Assembly (NCBI RefSeq): GCF_002251365.1
Contig: NZ_NPJH01000092.1
Location: forward strand, 39,354 to 103,353
DNA from: Prevotella sp. P3-122
GTDB taxonomy: Bacteria; Bacteroidota; Bacteroidia; Bacteroidales; Bacteroidaceae
DNA length: 64,000 nucleotides
Direction: 5' to 3'
Below are positions 44,183 through 52,726 of this stretch, in pieces (position 1 is the first letter of the stretch; every line of letters starts with the position of its first letter). Both the position numbers and the translations under genes were made by a program. A model generated the notes under the pieces. The model had not been told where the DNA came from. It did no database searches and was given only the letters and a program-made list of their open reading frames with translations.

Positions 44183-44304
44183 GCAATGCTTTGCGAGGGC
44201 AGATGCAAAGCTTTGCGTAGGCACTTGCAAAGCTTTGCGTGGACGGTTGCAAAGCTTTGCGTTGGCACATGCAATGCTTTGCGTGGACGGTTGCAATGCT
44301 TTGC
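44183..44304 (+). repeat. Six-unit palindromic tandem array, 22-bp period
   Basis: Cores start at 44183, 44205, 44227, 44249, 44271 and 44293. Three central cores are GCAAAGCTTTGC (a perfect 12-bp palindrome); the outer ones are GCAATGCTTTGC. Each is followed by a 10-bp spacer; GTGGACGGTT occurs twice and GT(A/T)GGCAC(T/A)T twice, so spacers alternate. Open frames across it on the minus strand only reflect the repeats. No gene is seen in 44158-44475. Confidence 0.9.
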
Positions 44305-44388
44305 GTCTGGGATGGGAAAAACAGGCTGACTGAAATCGTCGATTTCTGGTGACACCAAAAATGAAAATGGAAGAATGACGAGTGAAGA

Positions 44389-44453
44389 GTGAAGAATCCA
44401 ATGGCTTTGTGATATAAAAGGCTGCAATAAGCCATTACCGTTGGATTATTCAC
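44389..44453. terminator. Long imperfect hairpin downstream of murF
   Basis: GTGAAGAATCCAA (44389-44401) pairs with TTGGATTATTCAC (44441-44453) with one mismatch, and TGGCTT (44402-44407) pairs with AAGCCA (44429-44434), leaving a 6-nt bulge. It lies 22 bp past the murF stop and may end that transcript. Confidence 0.5.
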
Positions 44454-44475
44454 TTTTCATTCTTTCCTTTTCACT

Positions 44476-45780
44476 TTACAGCATCTCTGGCAGTTGGAAC
44501 AGCTTTGTGCCGTTGCTGCCCTTGATAAGTATGCAGCACCCGGAGGGACGGCAGGCTGATATGGCTGCCTTGACCTCTTCTACATCCTTGAATTTCCTGT
44601 AAGGACATGATGTCTTGGCAAACTCGCTGCCTACGAGCCATACGTCCTTGATGTCTGTAGTGCCGATGAAATCAGTGATTTTCTGATGCTCCTCGTCGCT
44701 GACGTCGCCCAGCTCCCTCATGTCTCCGAGGATTACCATCTTGTTGCTGGCATCCATGATGCTGAAGTTTTGCAGTGCTGCCATCATGCTTGAGGGGTTG
44801 GCGTTGTATGCGTCTACTATGAGTTTGTTGTGCGCCGTCTCCTCAAACTGCGAGCGGTTGTTGCTTGGGATGTAGCTTTCGAGGGCATGGCATATCTGTT
44901 CTGGCGTGACACCGAAATGCAGGCCGATGGTGATGGCGGCAAGCATGTTGTCGATGTTGTATGCGCCGATGAGATGGGACGATATCTCTCTTGGTGCGAT
45001 GTTGTTGGTCCAGAAGCGGAAGGCGAGGAAAGGCGAGCAGCCTGTAACCTCTCCCTGCACCGTTGCCTCGGTATGTTGTCCGTAGGTGATGGCTCTTGAT
45101 ATGTTGCGGTCGGCAGCCATCTGTACCAGATGCTCGTTGTCGGAGTTGAGAAACAGGAGGCCATCGTGTGCTGCGAGGAAATCGTACAGCTCGCCTTTAG
45201 TCTGCTTTACCCCCTCGAAAGAGCCGAAGCCCTGCAGGTGTGCCCGTCCGACATTTGTTATCATGCCGCATGTGGGCTCTGCGTAGTTGACGAGTTTCTC
45301 GATGTCGCCGGGATGGCTTGCACCCATCTCTACGACAGCTATGTCGTGGCAGGCATCCATGCGCAAAAGCGTTTTGGGTACTCCCACGTCGTTGTTGAAG
45401 TTGCCCTGAGTGTACATTACGCTGTACTTTTCTGACAGCACCGCTGCCACCAGTTCCTTTGTTGTGGTCTTACCGTTGGTTCCTGTGATGCCGATGACAG
45501 GTATGCTGAACTGACGTCTGTGCTCCCTTGCCATCTCCTTGAATGCCGTGAGCACGTCATCAACGAGTATGAACCTTGGGTCGGAGCAGTCGGCGTATTC
45601 TGCTTCGTCAACAACGGCGTATGCGCATCCCTTGTCGAGTGCAGCCTTGGCAAACCTGTTCCCGTCGAACGACTCGCCTTTCAGTGCAAAAAAGATAGAA
45701 CCGGCCGGGCAGTCGCGGGAGTCGGTTGTTGCTTGCCTGCCTGTCTGCAGGTAGAGCCTGTATAGTTCTGCTATGTCCAT
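44476..45780 (-). CDS. murF: UDP-N-acetylmuramoyl-tripeptide--D-alanyl-D-alanine ligase
   Basis: MurF adds D-Ala-D-Ala to the UDP-MurNAc tripeptide, the last cytoplasmic step of peptidoglycan precursor synthesis. From ATG at 45780 (MDIAELYRLY) the protein has 434 residues. The Mur ligase ATP loop GITGTNGKTTTKELV is near residue 95, followed by EMGASHPGDI, TNVGRAHLQGFGS and VDAYNANPSSM, which are MurF-typical. It is a single gene, divergent from folP. Confidence 0.96.
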   Translation of the reverse strand: MDIAELYRLYLQTGRQATTDSRDCPAGSIFFALKGESFDGNRFAKAALDKGCAYAVVDEAEYADCSDPRFILVDDVLTAFKEMAREHRRQFSIPVIGITGTNGKTTTKELVAAVLSEKYSVMYTQGNFNNDVGVPKTLLRMDACHDIAVVEMGASHPGDIEKLVNYAEPTCGMITNVGRAHLQGFGSFEGVKQTKGELYDFLAAHDGLLFLNSDNEHLVQMAADRNISRAITYGQHTEATVQGEVTGCSPFLAFRFWTNNIAPREISSHLIGAYNIDNMLAAITIGLHFGVTPEQICHALESYIPSNNRSQFEETAHNKLIVDAYNANPSSMMAALQNFSIMDASNKMVILGDMRELGDVSDEEHQKITDFIGTTDIKDVWLVGSEFAKTSCPYRKFKDVEEVKAAISACRPSGCCILIKGSNGTKLFQLPEML

Positions 45781-45801
45781 GATAATGATAGTATGTCGAT
45801 G

Positions 45802-45809
45802 CAAAATTA
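45802..45809 (-). promoter_or_regulatory. -7 box for murF
   Basis: Minus strand TAATTTTGCAT, 21 bp before the ATG, matches TAnnTTTG; it also shows that a start further upstream (45804) is unlikely. Confidence 0.6.
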
Positions 45810-45859
45810 TATAAATTTGCCGATATATTTTATTCTTATGAGGAAAAACTTGGAAAACA

Positions 45860-45891
45860 TTGTTTTCTTTCGTGGAAAGTTAGTAAATTTG
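45860..45891 (+). promoter_or_regulatory. Promoter of folP-cdaA
   Basis: TTG (45860-45862), 21 bp, TAAATTTG (45884-45891). The -7 box ends 6 bp before the ATG at 45898, so the message would be leaderless or nearly so, or a start further upstream is used by another transcript. Confidence 0.45.
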
Positions 45892-45897
45892 CAGGGT

Positions 45898-46743
45898 ATG
45901 ATTAAACCTGTTGAATATACTATTAACGTTAGAGGCCGCCTTGTGGACTTGTCGCAGCCAAAGGTTATGGGCATCCTCAATGTCACCCCAGACTCATTCT
46001 ACTCAGGCAGCCGCAAGCAAACCGAGCAGGAGATAGCCGCGAGGGCCAACCAGATAGTGGAGGAGGGCGGAGCCTTCATAGATGTCGGTGCGTTCTCCAC
46101 ACGGCCGGGTGCTACTGAAGTCGACGAGGCTGAGGAAGCCCGAAGGCTTAAGTGGGCGCTTGGCATTGTTCGTCGCGAGCAGCCCGACGTTCCGCTGTCG
46201 GTAGATACCTATAGGCCATCTGTTGCCCGCAGGTGTATAGAAGAGTGGGGGGCTGACATCATAAACGATGTCTCGGAGGGTGGCCTGACAGGTATCGTCA
46301 ACACTCCCATCCATGAGAGCGGCAGCATGTTTGAGCTGGTTGGTGAGCTGAGGGTGCCATATATCCTCATGTCGGTGAAGCCAACACTCCGCGAGATGCT
46401 TCTGGCCTTTGCCTCAGAGGTGCAGCAGCTACGTGACCTTGGCGCAAAGGACATTATCCTGGACCCGGGGTACGGCTTTGGCAAGACGCTTGAGCAGAAC
46501 TACCAGATAATGGCAGAGGCTGAGCGGCTGCTGGTGCTGGAGCTGCCCGTGCTGGCAGGCATATCGCGGAAATCGATGATATACAAGCTGACTGGTGGTA
46601 CGCCAGAGACCTCGCTCTGTGGCACCGTCGCCCTTAATACCGTCTCGCTGATGAAGGGAGCGGGCATCCTTCGCGTACACGATGTGAAGGAGGCTGTCGA
46701 CACGGTACGAATGGTTAGTATGATGTCAGCTTCAGGGCAATAA
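45898..46743 (+). CDS. folP: Dihydropteroate synthase
   Basis: DHPS condenses p-aminobenzoate with dihydropterin pyrophosphate in folate synthesis and is the sulfonamide target. From ATG 45898 (MIKPVEYTINVRGRLVD) the protein has 281 residues with the family motifs MGILNVTPDSFYSGS, GAFIDVGAFSTRPGA, ILDPGYGFGKTLEQN and AGISRKSMIYKL. In-frame codons upstream up to 45793 are open but cross the promoter. cdaA follows after 17 bp. Confidence 0.95.
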   Translation: MIKPVEYTINVRGRLVDLSQPKVMGILNVTPDSFYSGSRKQTEQEIAARANQIVEEGGAFIDVGAFSTRPGATEVDEAEEARRLKWALGIVRREQPDVPLSVDTYRPSVARRCIEEWGADIINDVSEGGLTGIVNTPIHESGSMFELVGELRVPYILMSVKPTLREMLLAFASEVQQLRDLGAKDIILDPGYGFGKTLEQNYQIMAEAERLLVLELPVLAGISRKSMIYKLTGGTPETSLCGTVALNTVSLMKGAGILRVHDVKEAVDTVRMVSMMSASGQ

Positions 46744-46760
46744 CCTTAATCTCACAGACA

Positions 46761-47534
46761 ATGTTCTTTGATTTTGGAGTAAAAGACATAGTGGACATAG
46801 TGCTGGTGGCACTGATGCTCTATTACATCTACCGGCTCATGAAGGAGAGCCGGTCGCTGAATGTTTTCATCGGCATCATCGTGTTTGTGGTGATATGGCT
46901 TTTTGTAAGTCAGGTCATCGAGATGCGGCTGTTGGGCAGTATCATGGACAAGCTGGTGTCCGTGGGAGTGGTCGGCCTGATAGTGCTCTTTCAGGAGGAG
47001 ATACGCAAATTCCTTTATTCGTTGGGCACTCACCAGCGTATGCGCGGGCTGTTCAAGTTCTTCTCTGGCAAGAAGACTGCCGAGATAGAGGAGGACAAGG
47101 AGACGATAATGCCCATCGTTATGGCATGCATGGATATGTCCAAGGGCAAGGTCGGTGCGCTGATAGTAATCGAGCGTGCAATTCCCCTCGACGATATTGC
47201 GAATACCGGCGACGAGATTGACTCGCGCATCAACCAGAGACTCATAGAGAACATATTCTTCAAGAACTCGCCGCTGCACGACGGAGCAATGGTGATATCG
47301 AAGAAGAGGATAAGGGCCGCGGGGTGCATACTGCCCGTGTCGCACAGTCTTGACATACCTAAGGAGCTGGGACTGCGTCACAGGGCTGCCATGGGTATCT
47401 CGCAGGACTCGGATGCCATTGCCATAGTGGTGAGCGAGGAGACGGGACGCATCAGCGTTGCCATCAAGGGAGAGTTCCGCCTGCGCCTGTCGGCAGAAGA
47501 GTTGGAGAGTGTGCTGGCAAGAGAGATGGCGTAA
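46761..47534 (+). CDS. cdaA: Diadenylate cyclase CdaA (c-di-AMP synthase)
   Basis: CdaA makes cyclic di-AMP from two ATP. The 257-residue protein has three N-terminal membrane helices (to ~residue 75), a short linker and the DAC domain with DGA at 174-176 (SPLHDGAMVI) and RHR at 206-208 (GLRHRAAMG), both essential motifs. c-di-AMP controls potassium and osmotic balance and cell-wall homeostasis. No CdaR or GlmM neighbour is present, unlike in Firmicutes; the folP-cdaA order is the one I expect in Bacteroidetes. Confidence 0.95.
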   Translation: MFFDFGVKDIVDIVLVALMLYYIYRLMKESRSLNVFIGIIVFVVIWLFVSQVIEMRLLGSIMDKLVSVGVVGLIVLFQEEIRKFLYSLGTHQRMRGLFKFFSGKKTAEIEEDKETIMPIVMACMDMSKGKVGALIVIERAIPLDDIANTGDEIDSRINQRLIENIFFKNSPLHDGAMVISKKRIRAAGCILPVSHSLDIPKELGLRHRAAMGISQDSDAIAIVVSEETGRISVAIKGEFRLRLSAEELESVLAREMA

Positions 47535-47553
47535 CAAAAAGATAAGCAATCGC

Positions 47554-47584
47554 TTTGCCGTTCGCTGATTTTGGTGTACCTTTG
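47554..47584 (+). promoter_or_regulatory. Promoter of pta-ackA
   Basis: TTTG (47554-47557), 19 bp, TACCTTTG (47577-47584). Transcription should start near 47591, ~57 bp before the pta ATG. Confidence 0.75.
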
Positions 47585-47647
47585 CATGCAAGGAATGGAT
47601 ATGAGAATAACGAAGATATACAATTAACATTCTACATATACAAAACT

Positions 47648-48658
47648 ATGGATTTATTACAACAGATTGTTGCGCGCGCAAAATCAAACAAGCAGCGCAT
47701 CGTACTCCCAGAGGCTACTGAGGAGCGTACTTTGAAGGCCGCCGACCAAGTTTTGGCTGACGACATTGCGGACATCATTCTCATTGGCAACCCCGAAGAG
47801 ATCAACAACCTCGCCGCAGGCTGGGGTTTGCAGAACATCGGCAAGGCTACCATCATCGACCCGCTCAACAACCCGAAGAGCGAAGAGTATGCTGCTTTGC
47901 TTGCCGAGCTGCGCAAGAAGAAGGGTATGACCATAGAGCAGGCACGCGAGTTGGTGAAGAACCCTCTCTACCTTGGCTGCATGATTATCAAGACCGAGGG
48001 TGCCGACGGCCAGATTTCCGGTGCTCTCAGCACCACTGGTGACACTCTGCGTCCAGCATTACAGATTATCAAGTGCGCTCCCGGCATTACATGCGTAAGT
48101 GGCGGCATGCTGCTTATCTCAAAGGAAAAACAGTATGGTGAGGACGGTGTGCTCGTTGTTGGTGACGTTGCCGTTACCCCGATGCCTGATGCCAACCAGC
48201 TTGCCCAGATAGCAGTCTGCACGGCACAGACCGCAAAGAGTGTTGCCGGATTTGCTGACCCAAGGGTTGCCATGCTGAGCTTCTCCACCAAGGGCAGCGC
48301 CAAGCATGAGGTGGTGGACAAGGTTGTTGAGGCCACACGTCTCGCCCACGAGCTTGCCCCAGAGCTTAAGGTTGATGGCGAGCTACAGGCAGATGCTGCC
48401 CTCGTACCGTCTGTAGGTGCCAAGAAAGCACCGGGCAGCGACATTGCCGGAAAAGCCAATGTGCTCGTGTTCCCATGCCTTGAGGTAGGAAACATCGCAT
48501 ACAAGCTGGTACAGCGCCTTGGCGACGCTATTGCCATAGGCCCGATCCTCCAGGGTATAGCACGCCCGGTAAACGACCTTAGCCGCGGCTGCTCTGTAGA
48601 GGACATATATTATATGGTAGCGATAACCGCCTGCCAGGCAATGGACGCAAAAGCATGA
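47648..48658 (+). CDS. pta: Phosphate acetyltransferase
   Basis: Pta turns acetyl-CoA and phosphate into acetyl phosphate. The start is ATG 47648 ([22 protein letters not shown]), placed after the promoter; upstream in-frame codons are non-coding. The 336-residue single-domain protein carries [36 protein letters not shown] and [10 protein letters not shown], and a C-terminal [13 protein letters not shown] block. It lacks the N-terminal regulatory domains of E. coli Pta. ackA follows after 47 bp. Confidence 0.96.
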   Translation: MDLLQQIVARAKSNKQRIVLPEATEERTLKAADQVLADDIADIILIGNPEEINNLAAGWGLQNIGKATIIDPLNNPKSEEYAALLAELRKKKGMTIEQARELVKNPLYLGCMIIKTEGADGQISGALSTTGDTLRPALQIIKCAPGITCVSGGMLLISKEKQYGEDGVLVVGDVAVTPMPDANQLAQIAVCTAQTAKSVAGFADPRVAMLSFSTKGSAKHEVVDKVVEATRLAHELAPELKVDGELQADAALVPSVGAKKAPGSDIAGKANVLVFPCLEVGNIAYKLVQRLGDAIAIGPILQGIARPVNDLSRGCSVEDIYYMVAITACQAMDAKA

Positions 48659-48705
48659 CAAATGCTCTTACAGCATAAGTCTAAATTAAAATAATATACA
48701 AAACT

Positions 48706-49905
48706 ATGAAGATATTAGTATTGAACTGCGGTAGTTCATCTATCAAGTACAAGCTTTACAACATGGACGATGAGTCCGTTCTGGCACAGGGTGGTGTTGA
48801 GCGTATCGGACTCGATGAGGCATTCATAAAGATTACTATGCCTAATGGAGAGAAGAAGATTATCATGCACGACATGCCCGACCACAAGGAAGGCGTCAAC
48901 TTCGTGTTCAAGTGCCTGCTCGACTCTGAGTTCGGAGCATTGAAGAGCCTCGACGAGATAGATGCCGTTGGCCATCGTGTAGTGCAGGGTGGTGACCTCT
49001 TCGAGAAGAGCTGCATCGTGACAAAGGAAGTTGAGGACGGTATCGAGAGCCTTTGCGACCTTGCTCCTGTACACAATGCCGGACACCTGCGTGGCATACG
49101 CGCCGTTAATGCCCTGATGCCGCATGTGCCACAGGTAACAGTATTCGACAATGCTTTCCACAGCACAATGCCCGACTATGCATACCTCTATGCCATACCT
49201 TACGAGCTGTACAAGAAGTATCATGTTCGCCGCTATGGTTTCCATGGCACCTCACACCGCTATGTGTCACAGCGTGTCTGCGAGTTCCTCGGTGTGGATA
49301 TCAAGACACAGAAGATTATCACCTGCCACGTAGGCAATGGTGCGTCAATAGCTGCCGTGAAGTACGGCAAGGTTATCGACACTTCCATGGGACTCACTCC
49401 GCTTGCCGGACTCATGATGGGTAGCCGTAGTGGTGACATAGACCCAAGTGCCGTGACATATCTTATGGAGAAGCTTGGCAAGACTCCGCATGAGATGGCT
49501 GAGTTCCTCAACAAGGAGAGCGGTGTACTTGGCATCTCCGGGCTGTCAAGCGACATGCGTGAGATAGAGAAGGCTGACAGCGAGGGCAATGAGCGTGCTC
49601 ACCTCGCACTCCAGATGTATAACTACCGCATAAAGAAATATATCGGTGAGTATGCCGCCGCCATGGGTGGTGTTGACATCATCGTGTGGACAGCCGGAGT
49701 AGGTGAGAACCAGGAAGATGTACGCTGGGATTCTTGCCAGGGTCTTGAATTCCTTGGCATCAAGATGGACAAGGAAGCAAACCACTGCCGTGGCGTAGAG
49801 CGTGTCATCTCAGCTCCCGACTCAAAGGTAAAGGTTTGCCTCATTCCTACCGACGAGGAGATTGTTATCGCACGCGATACCATGGAACTTGTGGCAAAGA
49901 AGTAG
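48706..49905 (+). CDS. ackA: Acetate kinase
   Basis: AckA converts acetyl phosphate and ADP to acetate and ATP, the energy-yielding end of acetate fermentation. The 399-residue protein begins MKILVLNCGSSSIKYKLY and contains FDNAFHSTMP, RRYGFHGTSHRYVS and GNGASIAAVKYGKVIDTSMGLTPLAGLMMGSRSGDIDP, all hallmark blocks. It is cotranscribed with pta and ends in a strong hairpin. Confidence 0.97.
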   Translation: MKILVLNCGSSSIKYKLYNMDDESVLAQGGVERIGLDEAFIKITMPNGEKKIIMHDMPDHKEGVNFVFKCLLDSEFGALKSLDEIDAVGHRVVQGGDLFEKSCIVTKEVEDGIESLCDLAPVHNAGHLRGIRAVNALMPHVPQVTVFDNAFHSTMPDYAYLYAIPYELYKKYHVRRYGFHGTSHRYVSQRVCEFLGVDIKTQKIITCHVGNGASIAAVKYGKVIDTSMGLTPLAGLMMGSRSGDIDPSAVTYLMEKLGKTPHEMAEFLNKESGVLGISGLSSDMREIEKADSEGNERAHLALQMYNYRIKKYIGEYAAAMGGVDIIVWTAGVGENQEDVRWDSCQGLEFLGIKMDKEANHCRGVERVISAPDSKVKVCLIPTDEEIVIARDTMELVAKK

Positions 49906-49931
49906 TCCTGCGGCGAATTCTGAATTACGGG

Positions 49932-49966
49932 TTACGGGTTGTTGCTCTTGTTGCAACAACCCGTAA
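49932..49966. terminator. Bidirectional terminator between ackA and the GH43 gene
   Basis: TTACGGGTTGTTGC (49932-49945), 7-nt loop, GCAACAACCCGTAA (49953-49966): a perfect 14-bp stem between two convergent genes. Confidence 0.85.
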
Positions 49967-49976
49967 TTTCGTATTC

Positions 49977-52604
49977 CTATCTCACAACCTTCTTCACACA
50001 TCGTGTGGTACCGTCAGTATAGGTAATCTTGTCTATCAGCAAGCCTTTGCAGCTGTCGGATGCCGCCTGTCCGTCTATGGTATATAGCCTGTGCGACGCA
50101 ACGGTCTTTCCATTATCGTCATAGCCGGCACCATCGATACCTGTATCAACTTCCTCTGCCACGACGTCCAACTCGGCCACCGAGGCGAATGTTCCTTCCG
50201 TGCACACAAGCTTAATGTATCTGCCTTCCTTGGTATTTATGGCAACCTCCGTACAGTATGGCATCCAGTCGCCCGACCGTGTGCTTGTCCAGTTTGCTCC
50301 GTCATCACTCACAAGGAACTGGTAATTACGTATCAGTCCGTTGGTGTTCCCATCCATGCGTGGTGTGGCCAGGAAGCTCTTGATGCTGTACTGCTTGCCC
50401 AGGTCAATGGTGATATAGTGTGGTGCTTCTGCTACGGTACCGCTATATTGGGTGTGCCAGAAGGTGTTGACATTCCCGTCAATGGCATACGAGGCCGGAT
50501 TGATTCCCTCCTGACTGCTGCAGTCTGCTACTTTCCAGTTCTTCTTGCTCAGGAATATTTCCTCAGTCGGTGTCTCACGCCATTCGCCCGTTACGAAGTT
50601 GATGTCAAACCTCTCGTGATATTTGAATGAGCACGAATTGCCGTTGAACGTTATCGGGAACATGATAATCTTCGACTCTGTCAACCCCGGGTCTTGCCAT
50701 CTGTCACCTACATACAGATAGGTTGTGGCCTTCGTTCCCTTTATTTCTAAGATGGCAGCGGCTTGTGTGTCGTATGAGATACTGTTGCCAATATCTGACA
50801 GTGAGCTCCATCCTGTCTGCAGATTGCTGGTGTATGATAGCTTGCATTGGTTAGGGTCCCATCCTGAGCAGGCCGAGCTAAACATAAAGTATGTGTCGCC
50901 GACGCGTACTATGGCAGGAGCCTCGCGGCTTTGCCATGCAAAGAGCTGCGTGTGCTCAACGGCCTCATGATAGTCGTCTGACAGACGGAACAGTCCCAGG
51001 TGCTGGTTCTCCTCTGTGGTCGATATGAAATAGGCGGTGCCGTCGTTGTCCTGGAATACATTGCAGTCGCGTGACTTTATGCCCATTGGACGTCCGCTCC
51101 ATATATATTTGTAAGCTCCATTTATGGAGTCGCATTCGAAGCAGGCGGCTTCTGAGGCACTGTAGTCTCCCGACTCGTAGTGGCACCATACCACATATTT
51201 CCCTGTCTTGCTGTTGTACAACAGCTTAGGCCGCTCTATCATCCTGCTGCTGCCCAACTCTGCTGTGGTAACACCGTTTTGTATTATCTTCTTCTCGAAT
51301 TTCCAGTTTACAAGGTCTATGGAAGAATAGAGGTTTACGTCAGGGTTCCATTGGCTGGTGCGGTCTTCTCCGCACATGTACCATATGTCACCAACGCGCA
51401 CAAATCCCGGGGCGTGTGCCTGTACGGTTGCCCTGTTGTCGGTATAGTGAGGCAATCCGTTCTTGACGGTTATCCATTCAGATGCTCTTGTGGCGAGATA
51501 AGTGTCCAGTGCCTGGCAGACGGTTTTGATACATGAGTCAAACTCCTCCGTTGTTGTTGCCTCGGCTGCTGTTTGCCATGCCTCGCTGAAGACGGCTTGC
51601 AGGTCGGCCTTGCCTTCATAGTTGGTAGCTTGCATCTGTGTGTTGGCGTAGCTGATGGCTTTGGCCAGTTCCTTATACTTCTCGTATACGTCCATGATGT
51701 AGTGGAGTGATGCCAGGGTTGCCTTTACCCATTCGTAGTGGTCCTCCATCTTGAGGTAGTAGGAATTGATTTGTTTGCGAATGTTGTAGACACTGTCGAC
51801 ATAGGCGAACTTTAGTTTCTGTATCTCTGTGTAAAAGCTTGCCGCCTCCTCCCTGAGCTGTACGTAGTCGGACTTTATCTGCTGGAAGTTGTCGTGCGCC
51901 TGTTGCAGTTTGGTTGTGGCGGCCAATATGGAGCTGTCGTCATCGCCCATGCTCTTGTAGGTTTCCAATGCCTCAATCATCTCGTCACGGTTATACCATT
52001 TCTGGCGTCCCTTCGACAGGGTGTCGGCTATACATATTTTATATAGTGGCTCTACAATCTTCCTGGCATCTTCGGCAGTCAGTTCGTATCTGTACAATGT
52101 GAAGTTGTCGAAGTCGAGCAGTCCGCCGTTTGTTATAGTTATGTAAAGTCCTGCCTCCGGGGTTTCTGATGTAACCAGTGTCTCAACCTCGTATGTCCTG
52201 TTGTTGCCCGATAGGATTTTTGTAGAGTCGGAGCCAATATACAGTCTCAGTTCTCCCTCGCTGAACGCCGTCACCATGTCAACCGTCAGCTTGTATCTGC
52301 CCAACGGAAGCCTGCTTGTGGTCTGGAAGGCCTTTCCCTTCAGTGAGCCGCTTTCCTGCCATAGCTGCCAGTGGTTCTGCCCAGCGGCAATCAGCCCGTT
52401 GCCTTTCCCCTCAGTGCTGATAGTAGACTGTACGCCCGATGTTGTCAGCGATAACGTCCATCCTTCCGGAGACTTGTTCGTCATGGTGCCGTTGCTGAAA
52501 TCGGCATTTACCATATATTTTCGGCTTACGTCAGTCTGCGCATTGGCCAAGCCTGTTGCTGCGGCAAGTATTAGTAATAGTAGTCTGATATCTTTCATAT
52601 GCAT
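49977..52604 (-). CDS. GH43 glycoside hydrolase, beta-1,3-galactosidase-like, with F5/8C (CBM32-like) domain
   Basis: The 875-residue secreted protein (signal peptide ending near LANAQ; an in-frame ATG two codons later is an alternative start) has an N-terminal beta/helical region, a five-blade GH43 domain (~380-700) and an F5/8 type C carbohydrate-binding domain (~690-840). The base position reads AHAPGF instead of HDPS-type, while SRDCNVF (Asp) and SREAPAI (acid Glu) are kept, as in GH43 exo-beta-1,3-galactosidases (subfamily 24/34 type). The end YTIDGQ...CVKKVVR resembles a sorting tail. Confidence 0.82.
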   Translation of the reverse strand: MHMKDIRLLLLILAAATGLANAQTDVSRKYMVNADFSNGTMTNKSPEGWTLSLTTSGVQSTISTEGKGNGLIAAGQNHWQLWQESGSLKGKAFQTTSRLPLGRYKLTVDMVTAFSEGELRLYIGSDSTKILSGNNRTYEVETLVTSETPEAGLYITITNGGLLDFDNFTLYRYELTAEDARKIVEPLYKICIADTLSKGRQKWYNRDEMIEALETYKSMGDDDSSILAATTKLQQAHDNFQQIKSDYVQLREEAASFYTEIQKLKFAYVDSVYNIRKQINSYYLKMEDHYEWVKATLASLHYIMDVYEKYKELAKAISYANTQMQATNYEGKADLQAVFSEAWQTAAEATTTEEFDSCIKTVCQALDTYLATRASEWITVKNGLPHYTDNRATVQAHAPGFVRVGDIWYMCGEDRTSQWNPDVNLYSSIDLVNWKFEKKIIQNGVTTAELGSSRMIERPKLLYNSKTGKYVVWCHYESGDYSASEAACFECDSINGAYKYIWSGRPMGIKSRDCNVFQDNDGTAYFISTTEENQHLGLFRLSDDYHEAVEHTQLFAWQSREAPAIVRVGDTYFMFSSACSGWDPNQCKLSYTSNLQTGWSSLSDIGNSISYDTQAAAILEIKGTKATTYLYVGDRWQDPGLTESKIIMFPITFNGNSCSFKYHERFDINFVTGEWRETPTEEIFLSKKNWKVADCSSQEGINPASYAIDGNVNTFWHTQYSGTVAEAPHYITIDLGKQYSIKSFLATPRMDGNTNGLIRNYQFLVSDDGANWTSTRSGDWMPYCTEVAINTKEGRYIKLVCTEGTFASVAELDVVAEEVDTGIDGAGYDDNGKTVASHRLYTIDGQAASDSCKGLLIDKITYTDGTTRCVKKVVR

Positions 52605-52627
52605 GTCAGAATTTATTTTTGTTGTTG

Positions 52628-52658
52628 CAAATATACCAAAAATGTCTAAAGGAGCAAA
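52628..52658 (-). promoter_or_regulatory. Promoter of the GH43/F5-8C gene
   Basis: Minus strand TTTG (plus 52655-52658), 19 bp, TATATTTG (plus 52628-52635), 24 bp before the ATG at 52604. Full consensus. Confidence 0.75.
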
Positions 52659-52699
52659 AAAAACAATATAAAAAAGAATGGCATTTTTAGAAAAACAAG

Positions 52700-52707
52700 T
52701 AATTTTG
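52700..52707 (+). promoter_or_regulatory. -7 box of the PfkB kinase gene
   Basis: TAATTTTGCAT, 20 bp before the ATG at 52727. No clear -33 box. Confidence 0.55.
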
Positions 52708-52726
52708 CATTCAAAATCATCTTGTC

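Noticed and set aside
44183..44304. Possible CRISPR array
   Set aside because: The spacers are only 10 bp and are themselves repeated; repeats are 12-bp palindromes; no cas gene is in the window.
46752..47630. A 292-residue open frame on the minus strand
   Set aside because: Antisense to cdaA; His/Leu-rich composition of a shadow frame. cdaA has its essential DGA and RHR motifs.
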